Shown: positions 7,764-15,122, counted from the stretch's first letter. The stretch: DNA of 17,326 nt from CAYGZQ01 sp964354375 [NCBI: uncultured Planctomycetota bacterium] (GCA_964354375.1 CAYGZQ010000075.1:1-17326), one strand, 5' to 3'. A program made the numbers and translations. The notes: generated by a model from the letters alone, not told the origin.

Positions 7764-7826
7764 GCACCTTCCTGCGGATTCGGTCCGCGATTTTCCTGAG
7801 GAGGAATCAATCTAAGGGGGTTCGAG

Positions 7827-9698
7827 ATGGAGCTTTCCCTGCTCGGCAAGGTCATCCTTGCGGTCCTCATACTTGTGGCGATCGGTCTGTTTCTGGAGCC
7901 GCTATGGCTGCGGGTGAGGAGAATCCTGCATGCGAGAGGATGCCTTCCGTTCGATCAATTGGTCCGCAGGATCGTTCGATGGATCAAGGAGGTTGTCTTC
8001 CAGGACACGGTTATCACTGGGCGACCCGTTCCCGGCGCGGCACACGCCTTTGTCTTCTGGGCGTTCCTCGTCTTCCTTCTGGAGACTTCCGACATGGCGT
8101 CGCGCATGTTCGGGCTTGAGTACGGGATTCTCGGCGACGGGGTCGTCCATCGTTTCTACCAGGGGATCGTAGCGGTTCTTGCGGTGCTCGCGCTGATCGG
8201 GATTCTCTATCTCTTCGTCAGGCGATTCGTGTCTCGTCCCCCCGCGCTGGGCGACCATCCTTCGTATTCGAGCGGCGTGGTCGCGCTTTTCATCGTGATT
8301 CTGATGATCACCTACCTGCTCGGCGCGTTCGGGATGCGCAAGGACAATCCGCTCATTATGGTCAACGCGTGGGTCCATATCGTTACGATTCTCGCGTTCC
8401 TGGTGCTGATCCCGCGTTCCAAGCATCTGCACCTGTTGTTCAGCCTCTTCACGACATTCTTCAAGGATTTCGAGCTCGCTGCGATCAAGCCTCTTCATAT
8501 CGATATCGAAGCCGAAGAGGAGGACATTTTCCTCGGGGCCGAAAAATTCAGCGACCTCGGTAAGTACACCGTGCTCGGGGCCTTCACGTGCGTGGAGTGC
8601 GGGCGATGTTTCGACAACTGCCCCGCGAGGATCACCGGGAAGAAGCTGGACCCGAAGCAGGTCATGCTCAAGCTGAGGGAAGTGTATCTCGCCGATCCCG
8701 ACCAGGCGATCGTGGGCGACGAGCGTTTCAGCGAGATGATCTGGCAGTGCACGACATGCGGCGCGTGCACCTTCCAGTGCCCTGTCGGGATCGACCAACC
8801 GATCGCGATCATCGACATGCGTCGCGGTTACGTGGCCGACAGCGTGTTCCCCGACGCCATGCGTCCGCTGTTCGACAACCTCGAATCCGTCGGCAATCCC
8901 TGGCTGTATCAGCCTTCCAGCGCTGCGGAGTTTCTCGCCGAGAACGCTTTTCCCGGGTACGAGTCGGGGAACGTGCTCTACTGGATGGGTTGCATGGCGA
9001 GGTTCGACGATCATTACAGGAAAGTCGCAGTTGCGTTCAAGAAATTGCTCGAGAAATCCGGCGTGAAGTGGGGGGTCCTGGCGGATGAGCAATGCACCGG
9101 CGACGCTGCGCGTCGTGCGGGCAATGAGTTCCTCTTCCAGACGCTGGCCGAAGCGAACGTGGCGACGCTCAACGAGGCGAATCCCCCGCTCATCGTCACG
9201 ACCTGCCCTCACTGCCTCAGAACCCTGAAGGAATACAAGGAGATGGGTCTGAAAAAGGAGATCAGGATCATCCATCACACCGAATTTCTCACGAATCTCA
9301 TCAACGAGGGCAAGCTGAAGATCAGCGGAAAGGCGGACGGGAAAGCGAACGGGAGTGTGACGTACCACGATGCGTGCTACCTCGCGAGATACGGCGACGA
9401 CAGGGACTACATCAACCCGAGGCGTCTCATCGAGAGGGCGGGCGTGAAGATCGCGGAGCCGTCGAGGACCAGGCGTCACAGCTTCTGCTGCGGAGCGGGC
9501 GGCGGGATGCTTTTCACGGAGGAGAAGGAGGGGACGAGGATCAATCACGAGAGAGTGGAGGAGCTTCTGAAAACCGGGGCGGGCGAGATCGCGGTGGCGT
9601 GCCCGTTCTGCCAGATGATGCTCCGGGACGGTCTGGGCGACAAGGGGAGGGAAGATATACCCGTGAAGGATGTCGCACAGATACTTGCCGAACTGTAG
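7827..9698 (+). CDS. Membrane ETF:quinone oxidoreductase-like / HdrD-like iron-sulfur protein
   Basis: A 623-residue protein. Residues 1-200 form about five helices (5-27, 73-92, 110-131, 148-170, 180-196) resembling the nitrate reductase gamma-type cytochrome b domain, with candidate haem histidines such as H73, H108 and H183. Two 4Fe-4S motifs follow: C255/C258/C261/C265 and C308/C311/C314/C318. Two CCG domains complete it. The first has C389, a reduced CTGD at C423, and C460PHC463. The second has C517, C554-C555-G and C592PFC595, as in heterodisulfide reductase HdrD. This layout matches the DUF224-type membrane proteins proposed to pass electrons from electron-transfer flavoprotein to menaquinone. 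No etfAB or FAD/GlcD partner is in the window, so the donor is inferred from family knowledge. The first CCG lacking its second cysteine is common in this group. Confidence 0.93.
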   Translation: MELSLLGKVILAVLILVAIGLFLEPLWLRVRRILHARGCLPFDQLVRRIVRWIKEVVFQDTVITGRPVPGAAHAFVFWAFLVFLLETSDMASRMFGLEYGILGDGVVHRFYQGIVAVLAVLALIGILYLFVRRFVSRPPALGDHPSYSSGVVALFIVILMITYLLGAFGMRKDNPLIMVNAWVHIVTILAFLVLIPRSKHLHLLFSLFTTFFKDFELAAIKPLHIDIEAEEEDIFLGAEKFSDLGKYTVLGAFTCVECGRCFDNCPARITGKKLDPKQVMLKLREVYLADPDQAIVGDERFSEMIWQCTTCGACTFQCPVGIDQPIAIIDMRRGYVADSVFPDAMRPLFDNLESVGNPWLYQPSSAAEFLAENAFPGYESGNVLYWMGCMARFDDHYRKVAVAFKKLLEKSGVKWGVLADEQCTGDAARRAGNEFLFQTLAEANVATLNEANPPLIVTTCPHCLRTLKEYKEMGLKKEIRIIHHTEFLTNLINEGKLKISGKADGKANGSVTYHDACYLARYGDDRDYINPRRLIERAGVKIAEPSRTRRHSFCCGAGGGMLFTEEKEGTRINHERVEELLKTGAGEIAVACPFCQMMLRDGLGDKGREDIPVKDVAQILAEL

Positions 9699-9699
9699 C

Positions 9700-9718
9700 C
9701 ATGCGCATCCTGCGCATG
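9700..9718 (+). terminator. Hairpin directly after the stop codon, weak terminator candidate
   Basis: CATGCGCA-TCC-TGCGCATG is a perfect 8-bp stem beginning two bases after the TAG at 9696-9698. Only a poor T-tract follows (ATTCTTCC), so it is a weak intrinsic terminator or an mRNA-end stabiliser. Confidence 0.45.
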
Positions 9719-9763
9719 ATTCTTCCGTCCTCAAATCGCAGCCGGACCCATGCGCGTCCTGGT

Positions 9764-9888
9764 GCTGTTGAAAGACTCCAAGACAAGCACGATCCGCATG
9801 TGGGGCAGGCTTTCCAGCCTGCTATTCATGCGACATCCAGATGCGGCAGGCTGGAAAGCCTGCCCCACAAAGAGACTTTTTCAACAGC
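9764..9888. mobile_element. Candidate non-autonomous element with nested inverted repeats
   Basis: The outer ends GCTGTTGAAA (9764-9773) and TTTCAACAGC (9879-9888) are exact inverse complements. Inside lie two 24-nt arms (9799-9822 and 9846-9869) that are also perfect inverse complements around a 23-nt loop. Each arm contains its own hairpin GCAGGCTTTCCAGCCTGC. The unit is about 125 bp, has no coding capacity and lies between convergent genes. The size and ends suggest a MITE or a REP/BIME-like element. No clear target duplication is seen, although ATGCGC occurs on both sides. Confidence 0.5.
9799..9869. repeat. 24-nt perfect inverted repeat made of two CTTTCCAG-core hairpins
   Basis: The left arm begins TGTGGGGCAGG and the right arm ends CCTGCCCCACA. 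All 24 positions are complementary. Each arm also folds alone as GCAGGCT-TTCC-AGCCTGC, so two small hairpins compete with one long one. The structure separates converging transcripts and could stop both. Confidence 0.85.
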
Positions 9889-9903
9889 CCCACGATGCGC
9901 ATG

Positions 9904-10770
9904 CTATACATGCCTGTAGGAGCGCTTCAGCAACAGGGTGTCCAGCTCCAGGACCGGGCTCTCCGCGACCACAACGCCCCTGACATCGAATTCCCTGAAC
10001 GTCCTCAGGAGATCCTTGTAGTTCAGTCTGCTTTCCCTGATGGCCAGGTGATGTTTCTCGCCCTTGGGAGTGAAGGCGATACCGGTCAGGTGCATGTGCA
10101 TGTCTTTCAGCCCGACGTCGCCGAGGACCGATGCGTAGTCTCTCAAAACAGCCCTGAATTCGTCCCGAGTGTTGTATCTCCCCAGCGTTCTTGCGTAGAG
10201 ATGCGCCCAGTCGATGCATGGCTCGATCCCCGGAACCTCCCGGCTGACATCGAGCAGTTCCTCGAGCGATCCCCAGGAGGAGTCCTTGCCGGTGAGCTCG
10301 GGACGCATCTTGATGCCGAGATTTTCCGACTCGATGGTTCGCTGGATGTCACGGAGGATTTCCAGGACGCGTCGATGAACCGATGCGCGATCGTCGCCCA
10401 TGAGGAACGCCGCATGGAATGTGAAACTCGTGCAGCCGCAGCGTGCGCCCGTTCTCGCGGTCTTCAGAATTCGATCTATCGATTTCTGAGTCTTGCTCTC
10501 GTCCCTCGAATTCAGGTTGATGTAGTAGGGTCCGTGAGCGGTGAGCGCGCACCCGCTCGACCGGCGGATTTCCATCACTTTGTCCGCCGTGTCGTTCTTG
10601 ATTGCGACCTGGTGCACCCATTCGATCTCCATGCCGTCGCAACCGATTTCGAGAGCGTGTTGGAGGCCGACGAGAGTTCCGCCGGGGGAGGGGGTCGATT
10701 CCGGGCATCCGGAGACGACGAAATTCAGTCTGTCGTACGGAGGTTCTCGCCTGTGCCCGGTGTGCTGCAT
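9904..10770 (-). CDS. nfo: Endonuclease IV-like (AP endonuclease) TIM-barrel protein
   Basis: A 288-residue protein of the AP endonuclease 2 / xylose-isomerase-like TIM-barrel superfamily, about the length of E. coli Nfo. Residues in the positions of the trinuclear zinc site are visible: H79 (TAHGPYYINL), H119 (TFHAAF), E158 (MRPELTG), D187 and H190 (CIDWAHLYAR), H225 or H227 (DMHMHLTG), H240/H241 (EKHHLAI) and E270 (VVVAESP). The CIDWAH-YAR block resembles archaeal-type members more than E. coli Nfo. Expected role: cleavage 5' of abasic sites in DNA repair. A sugar-phosphate isomerase cannot be excluded, but the full metal set favours the nuclease. The start ATG lies 2 nt after the purH stop, with only a weak TGAGA ribosome site, implying translational coupling. 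Confidence 0.82.
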   Translation of the reverse strand: MQHTGHRREPPYDRLNFVVSGCPESTPSPGGTLVGLQHALEIGCDGMEIEWVHQVAIKNDTADKVMEIRRSSGCALTAHGPYYINLNSRDESKTQKSIDRILKTARTGARCGCTSFTFHAAFLMGDDRASVHRRVLEILRDIQRTIESENLGIKMRPELTGKDSSWGSLEELLDVSREVPGIEPCIDWAHLYARTLGRYNTRDEFRAVLRDYASVLGDVGLKDMHMHLTGIAFTPKGEKHHLAIRESRLNYKDLLRTFREFDVRGVVVAESPVLELDTLLLKRSYRHV

Positions 10771-10772
10771 TC

Positions 10773-12398
10773 TCAGTGCTTGAAGTGACGCATGCCGGTC
10801 ATGATGAGGGCCACGCCGAGCTCGTCGGCCCTGGCAATCGTTTCGGAATCCTGCTTACTTCCGCCGGGCTCGATCACCGCGGTCACCCCCGCCATGTGTG
10901 AAAGCTCGATGGAGTCGGGGAAACAGAACCCGTCGGTTGCGGCGACCGCCCCTTTCGCTCCTTCGCCCGCCTTCTCGATCGCGATGCGGAAGGAATCGAC
11001 GCGGGCGGTCATGCCCGGACCGGTTCCCACCGTGTGCGTGGGGGTCGCGAGGACAGTCGCGTTGGAGCGGACATGTTTCACCACTCGCCACCCGAGCTCC
11101 AAAGCCTTCATCTCCTCGGCGGTCGGTTTTCGTTTCGAAACGATCCGGAAATCGGCGTCATTCCAAATCTGGGTGTCGATCTCCTGTACAAGAACGCCGT
11201 GGATGAGCGCCCGACCCTCAAGACGTCCGGAGATATCCCTGGGATAGACGAGATCCGTCTTCACCAGCCTCAGGTTGGACTTTTTCTTCAGGACCTGCAG
11301 CGCTTCGGGGCTGAAATCGGGAGCAACGACGACCTCTACGAAGGCTTCCGCGATGGCCTTTGCCGTGGGGCCGTCGATCGCGGCGCTGACGGCGGTGACG
11401 TTGCCGAACGCCGCCAGCTCATCGATCGATCGAGCAGTGCGGTACGCCTGCTCGGCAGTGTCGGCAATCGCTACGCCGGTTGGATTCTGATGCTTCACGA
11501 TTGCGGCGCAGATCCTTCCGGGGAATTCCCTTACGAGTCGGATGACGGAGTCGATGTCGAGAATGTTGTTGTAGCTGATCTCCTTGCCCTGCAGAATCTC
11601 GGAGTCGGTGATGTAGTCGCCGAGGTCGCTGTCGAGCCTGTAATATGCCGCGCGCTGGTGAGGATTCTCGCCGTAGCGCAGTTTGCTCACCCTCGTGAGG
11701 GCGAGCGGCAGGTCGGCCGGGAGGATTCGCTCCATCATCCAGTCTTCCTGAGAGTCGGACGGGGGCAGGCTGCGGAAGTATCGCGCAATGGCCGCGTCGT
11801 ACATGGCAGTGTGATGGAACGCGGCGCGTGCGAACGATTCGCGCATGGTCCTCGGGATGCCGCCGTGCTCCTTCATCGCGAGAAGCACCTGGTGATATTG
11901 GGAAGGATCGGTGAGAACGCAGACGCACGGGAAATTCTTTGCGGCGGCGCGGATGAGGGTGGGCCCGCCTATGTCGATGTTCTCCAGCGCGTCATGGAGC
12001 GTGACATCGGGGTTCTTGACGATTTTGGCGAAGGGATAGAGATTCACGCAGACGATGTCGATGGGAGGGATGTCGTGTGCCTCCATCTCGCACGTGTCGT
12101 CGGGAGTTGTCTCGAGCCTGGTACCGGTCCGAACCTTGACGGGCCTTCGTCCAAGGATGCCGCCGTGGATTCTCGGGTGCAGGGTCTTGACTCGCCCCGA
12201 GAACATCTCAGCCGCGCCCGTGTAATCGCTTATTTCGGTAACCGGAATCCCGGCTTCCTTCAGAACGCTTGCGGTCCCGCCGGACGACAGGATCTCCACG
12301 TCCCGTTCAAGAAGACTGTGGGCGAATTCAATGATGTCGGTTTTGTCGAATACGGAGATGAGCGCCCGTTGCGGGTGAAGAATCTCATGTGGTGACAT
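10773..12398 (-). CDS. purH: Bifunctional AICAR transformylase / IMP cyclohydrolase
   Basis: Last two steps of de novo purine synthesis: formyl transfer from 10-formyl-THF to AICAR, then ring closure to IMP. The 541 residues match the usual length. The N-terminal MGS-like cyclohydrolase domain shows SVFDKTDIIEF (15-25), SSGGTASVL (38-46) and GRVKTLHPRIHGGIL (68-82). The transformylase domain shows RYGENPHQRAAYY (241-253), GKEISYNNILDID (271-283), the catalytic KHQNPTG (302-308, usually KHxNPCG), VGTGPGMTARVDS (457-469), and the C-terminal TGMRHFKH. The start has GGAGG seven bases upstream. It follows the DUF2203 gene by 54 nt and is nearly fused to the nfo-like gene, so it sits mid-operon. 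No PurR-like or riboswitch element was seen. Confidence 0.98.
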   Translation of the reverse strand: MSPHEILHPQRALISVFDKTDIIEFAHSLLERDVEILSSGGTASVLKEAGIPVTEISDYTGAAEMFSGRVKTLHPRIHGGILGRRPVKVRTGTRLETTPDDTCEMEAHDIPPIDIVCVNLYPFAKIVKNPDVTLHDALENIDIGGPTLIRAAAKNFPCVCVLTDPSQYHQVLLAMKEHGGIPRTMRESFARAAFHHTAMYDAAIARYFRSLPPSDSQEDWMMERILPADLPLALTRVSKLRYGENPHQRAAYYRLDSDLGDYITDSEILQGKEISYNNILDIDSVIRLVREFPGRICAAIVKHQNPTGVAIADTAEQAYRTARSIDELAAFGNVTAVSAAIDGPTAKAIAEAFVEVVVAPDFSPEALQVLKKKSNLRLVKTDLVYPRDISGRLEGRALIHGVLVQEIDTQIWNDADFRIVSKRKPTAEEMKALELGWRVVKHVRSNATVLATPTHTVGTGPGMTARVDSFRIAIEKAGEGAKGAVAATDGFCFPDSIELSHMAGVTAVIEPGGSKQDSETIARADELGVALIMTGMRHFKH

Positions 12399-12452
12399 TC
12401 GTAAGCCTCCGATCTCGCCCAGCGGGGATTTTGGCGCGTAGGAGCGGGGAAA

Positions 12453-12875
12453 TCAAGGGGATGAGGCGGAACCCTCGGGCGGTTTCTTCTCGATCGGCGT
12501 CCGTCCCATGAAACCGTCGAGTATCTCGTGCCGGAAGGACACAGTCGCCTCGCCCAGCATCCAGCACAGGTAGACCTCGCGGCCGTTCGGAAGGATGTGG
12601 GGGAAATCCACAACTCCCTGTTTGAAATTCTTGATGAGAACGCCTTTCCGGTCGAGCTCGGCGATCAGCGAGATGAATTCCTCGAATTCCTCGGGCGGGG
12701 ATGTGTCGGTTTGTCCGTTGCCGCCGGGTCTCCAACGCTCGGTGACCACGTCGAACCCGCGATCCTCGAACGTGTTGAAAAGGACGCCGATTCTCTCGAC
12801 CTTGCCAATCAGCCAGGGAAGAAGGTCGCGGGCCTCGGAGAGAGTGAAATGCTTTTCATGCTGGTAAGCGGACAC
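12453..12875 (-). CDS. DUF2203 family protein
   Basis: I choose GTG 12875 as the start: CGGAG lies seven bases upstream, and the protein then begins just before the conserved domain (140 residues). The frame runs open to 13088, but the extra N-terminus is unlike the family and overlaps the divergent gene. DUF2203 features are visible: FTLSEARDLLPWL (10-22), a helical middle, KGVLIKNFKQGVVDFP (77-92), and REVYLCWMLGE with FRHEILDGFMGR near the end. The biochemical function of the family is unknown. It is the first gene of the probable DUF2203-purH-nfo operon and is divergent from the DinB-like gene. The acidic, proline-rich patch at about 52-68 looks like a loop insertion. Confidence 0.87.
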   Translation of the reverse strand: MSAYQHEKHFTLSEARDLLPWLIGKVERIGVLFNTFEDRGFDVVTERWRPGGNGQTDTSPPEEFEEFISLIAELDRKGVLIKNFKQGVVDFPHILPNGREVYLCWMLGEATVSFRHEILDGFMGRTPIEKKPPEGSASSP

Positions 12876-12893
12876 GTGAACGCTCCGGGGAAC

Positions 12894-12922
12894 ACTATGA
12901 CGAATCGGGCGGATCAATTCAA
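12894..12922 (-). promoter_or_regulatory. Promoter of the DUF2203-purH-nfo operon
   Basis: On the minus strand, -35 TTGAAT (12917-12922), a 17-nt spacer, and -10 CATAGT (12894-12899). The start would be near 12887, about 12 nt before the GTG and within or just upstream of the CGGAG ribosome site, so the leader is very short. Confidence 0.5.
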
Positions 12923-12942
12923 GCTTCCACCCGCTATCGCAC

Positions 12943-12971
12943 TTGCGGGTCGGGAAGTTTAAGGATAGCAT
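12943..12971 (+). promoter_or_regulatory. Promoter of the DinB-like gene
   Basis: -35 TTGCGG (12943-12948), a 17-nt spacer, and -10 TAGCAT (12966-12971). The initiation site near 12978 leaves about 9 nt before ATG 12987. Its -35 lies 20 nt from the -35 of the divergent DUF2203 promoter, so one bound regulator could affect both. Confidence 0.4.
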
Positions 12972-12986
12972 TGCCTGCGAAGAGGA

Positions 12987-13523
12987 ATGAACAGACACGA
13001 GTTTATAGACTGGTTCGAGGACGTGAGGGTGGGTACGCGGCGACTGATAGCGATGGTCCCGGACGAGGCGTTTGACTACCGTCAGCACGAGAATTCGCCG
13101 ACTCTGGAGCAGCTCATACGCGCGTTCGGAAGCCTCGAGGAGCGGTTTGTGAAAGGGGTCTGCTCAGGGGACTGGACCGACCCGCTTAATCCGACCGATG
13201 CGCGCAGCCAGCTTCGAAGGGCGTACGCTGAGGACGCCGACGATATGGATTTCGTTTTCGATGATTCCGAGAGCTTGGAGACCTCGGACGACGTGCTCGA
13301 TCGTCTGGACAGTGTCCATCAGGAGTCCTTGGATATCCTGGCTGGCCTGACGGACGAGGAATTCCAGAACTCCAGGGTGCAGGTGCCGTGGGGCGAGGAA
13401 GCGACGATCCAGAGGCTGCTGATAGGTATGGTGGAGAGAGAGATACATCACCGAACGGAGCTGTACGTGGCGCTGAGACAGTACGGTTGTCGCGTCAACC
13501 CCCTGATCCTCTGGGGACCCTAG
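12987..13523 (+). CDS. DinB-like four-helix protein
   Basis: A 178-residue protein of the DinB/YfiT-like superfamily, usual length 150-180. Visible features are an N-terminal helix (FIDWFEDVRVGTRRLIAMVP), TLEQLIRAF in the place of the usual TLxELLxHI, and the C-terminal IHHRTELYVALRQYG (152-166), which matches the family's EHExHHRGQLYxYLR. Only His153/154 of the usual metal-binding histidines is present: the first is replaced at about Ala46 and the EHE histidine by Arg150. Family members include thiol-dependent transferases and hydrolases as well as proteins without known activity; a metal enzyme is doubtful here. The ribosome site AGAGGA touches the ATG, unusually close. It is divergent from DUF2203. 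Confidence 0.85.
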   Translation: MNRHEFIDWFEDVRVGTRRLIAMVPDEAFDYRQHENSPTLEQLIRAFGSLEERFVKGVCSGDWTDPLNPTDARSQLRRAYAEDADDMDFVFDDSESLETSDDVLDRLDSVHQESLDILAGLTDEEFQNSRVQVPWGEEATIQRLLIGMVEREIHHRTELYVALRQYGCRVNPLILWGP

Positions 13524-13538
13524 GCTCTTACCGGGTCC

Positions 13539-13556
13539 GCCGACTTTCCAGTCGGC
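13539..13556. repeat. CTTTCCAG-core hairpin repeat, copy 2
   Basis: Identical over all 18 bases to the copy at 7710-7727, in the same core orientation, and preceded by the shared word CGGGTCCGCCG (in copy 1 that word is separated by 12 more bases). It lies 15 nt past the DinB-like stop and 14 nt upstream of the next -35. Confidence 0.85.
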
Positions 13557-13570
13557 TCTTTCCATTCGAC

Positions 13571-13599
13571 TTGCTTCACCGTTTCGTTTAAAGTAGATT
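13571..13599 (+). promoter_or_regulatory. Promoter of the polysaccharide export gene
   Basis: -35 TTGCTT (13571-13576), a 17-nt spacer, and -10 TAGATT (13594-13599). Transcription near 13606 leaves a leader of about 26 nt containing AGGTGA before ATG 13632. Confidence 0.55.
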
Positions 13600-13631
13600 G
13601 TGGTGCCGGCATGCGGCGCGAGGTGACAGTT

Positions 13632-14996
13632 ATGCTCGAATCGCGTATGCGAACAAGGTCGATTCCCTTAGCGATGTCGATGCTGCTTGCGGTCCTGATG
13701 GTATTTCTGCCGGCCGGACCTGCGCGGTCCCAGGAGGACCTGAGCGACTTCACCCAGACGTTCCAGGTGTTCATGCAGTCGCGCGACGCTTTCCGTCTGT
13801 TCGACATCAGCGCCGAGGATGTCGTGTATGCGCTCCCGCCGACGTATCGGCTCGGTCCGGGAGACATAGTCCAGGTGATCCTGACCGGCATGATAGCGGA
13901 CGCGCTGGTGGTGCAGGTGGGTCCGCAGGGCGACATCTTCGTGCCTCCGGCCGGGCTTTTGGAAGTGGAAGGGATGACGGTGCAGGAGGCGCGGGATTAT
14001 GTCGACGGCGAGCTCGGGAAGTACCTTCTGAACTATCAATGCGCGCTACAGCTTCTGAAGGCGAAACGCATCAAGGTGTATTTGATCGGGCAGGTACGTC
14101 AGCCCGGACAGTACATAGCGCTGGCCGGGACCAGCGCGGTGAGCCTGATCCAGACGGCGGGATCGCTCGTGACAAATCCGTTGACGGTGAATTTCGATGA
14201 GCGGACCGTGACGCATCCGTATTTCCGAGCGCTTACCTCAGGGGCCGGTCGATGGGCCGAGATATGGCGCAACGGAGAACGGGTCGGAAGGCTCGACATG
14301 GCGGGGGTCGCGATCAGGGGGTTTGTCGAGGGGGACGTGATGCTGGAGGACGGGGACGCCGTGTATGTTACCGCGAACTCACATCCGGTGGTCATCAGAG
14401 GCGGCGTGGCCAGGCCCGGAACGTACGAGATGCGTCGGGGCGATACGGTGCTTGATCTCCTCGCGCAGGCCGGCGGCTACAAAAGCATGATGATGCTCGG
14501 GGCTGTCGACGTGGAGAGACAGAATCCTGCGGGAAGCGAAACGCCGACGACGAAGATCACGTTGAATTTGGCGGACTCCCAGTTCAGACCGAAGGATTTC
14601 GAGTTCCAGCCGGGCGATATACTTCGCGTGCCGGAAGTGAGGGACCAGGTGTACGTGCTGGGCGCGGTGTGGATGCCCCAGCCGGTGGATTATCATGAGG
14701 GCTGGAACGCGCTCGACTACATCGCGGCCACAGGAGGTCCCGTCGCGCCCACCGACTCAAGCTCGATAAGAATTATCAGCTTCCCGATGACCGATCAGCA
14801 GGGCTATAACGTGCTTGACATGAAGAGCCTGATCCTGGGCGGGGAGGTTCAGAACGTGCCTATCGAGCCGGGAGACATGATCTATGTCCCCTGGAAAAAC
14901 CAGCCGTTCTACGGTGTGGGCACGACAAACGCGATCTCGACGATCCTCGGTCAGACATTAGGGATTCTCAGAATCATCAACGACCTTGGCGGATAG
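13632..14996 (+). CDS. Wza-type polysaccharide export protein with SLBB domains
   Basis: Exported outer-envelope protein of 454 residues. ATG 13632 is chosen because AGGTGA lies 5-6 nt upstream and a signal peptide follows (basic start, hydrophobic core about 11-27, likely cleavage after ARS at about 33). The frame can extend to 13611. The Poly_export domain spans about 70-145 (YRLGPGDIVQVILTG; GDIFVPPAGLLEVEGMT). SLBB-type domains begin at about 147 (KVYLIGQVRQPGQY), 253 (PVVIRGGVARPGTYEMRRGDT) and 340 (VYVLGAVWMPQPVDYHEGW). There is no lipobox cysteine after the signal peptide, unlike E. coli Wza. Function: exit channel for capsule or exopolysaccharide. No Wzc kinase or glycosyltransferase lies beside it. 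A terminator follows at once. Confidence 0.93.
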   Translation: MLESRMRTRSIPLAMSMLLAVLMVFLPAGPARSQEDLSDFTQTFQVFMQSRDAFRLFDISAEDVVYALPPTYRLGPGDIVQVILTGMIADALVVQVGPQGDIFVPPAGLLEVEGMTVQEARDYVDGELGKYLLNYQCALQLLKAKRIKVYLIGQVRQPGQYIALAGTSAVSLIQTAGSLVTNPLTVNFDERTVTHPYFRALTSGAGRWAEIWRNGERVGRLDMAGVAIRGFVEGDVMLEDGDAVYVTANSHPVVIRGGVARPGTYEMRRGDTVLDLLAQAGGYKSMMMLGAVDVERQNPAGSETPTTKITLNLADSQFRPKDFEFQPGDILRVPEVRDQVYVLGAVWMPQPVDYHEGWNALDYIAATGGPVAPTDSSSIRIISFPMTDQQGYNVLDMKSLILGGEVQNVPIEPGDMIYVPWKNQPFYGVGTTNAISTILGQTLGILRIINDLGG

Positions 14997-15032
14997 GTTG
15001 GTGCGAATGATCGATTGCGGTGCACTGAAATG

Positions 15033-15060
15033 CCGATCCGAAGGGATCGGTTTTTCTTTT
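15033..15060 (+). terminator. Intrinsic terminator of the export gene
   Basis: CCGATCC-GAAG-GGATCGG is a perfect 7-bp stem with a GAAG loop, followed by TTTTTCTTTT. It starts 36 nt after the stop at 14996 and separates the export gene from the aminotransferase gene. Confidence 0.93.
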
Positions 15061-15083
15061 GCGCGATAAGTCGGGCTCGATCA

Positions 15084-15112
15084 TTGCAAACGAATGAGTG
15101 ACGGGGCATACT
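15084..15112 (+). promoter_or_regulatory. Promoter of the aminotransferase-lysS unit, perhaps leaderless
   Basis: -35 TTGCAA (15084-15089), a 17-nt spacer, and -10 CATACT (15107-15112). Initiation near 15119-15121 would fall only a few bases before ATG 15123, which also has no ribosome site in front of it. Confidence 0.5.
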
Positions 15113-15122
15113 AGCGGTCCAT

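Noticed and set aside
7902-9734. 610-codon minus-strand frame opposite the ETF:quinone oxidoreductase-like gene
   Set aside because: The plus strand has unmistakable cysteine motifs; the minus frame is a GC-rich shadow.
11034-12395. 453-codon plus-strand frame opposite purH
   Set aside because: purH motifs are unambiguous on the other strand; the shadow has no motifs.
12399-12452. Riboswitch or attenuator before purH
   Set aside because: Only 54 nt, with no conserved purine-riboswitch core or hairpin plus T-run.
12876-13088. N-terminal extension of the DUF2203 frame
   Set aside because: The GTG at 12875 has a well-placed ribosome site and the extension overlaps the divergent gene and both promoters.
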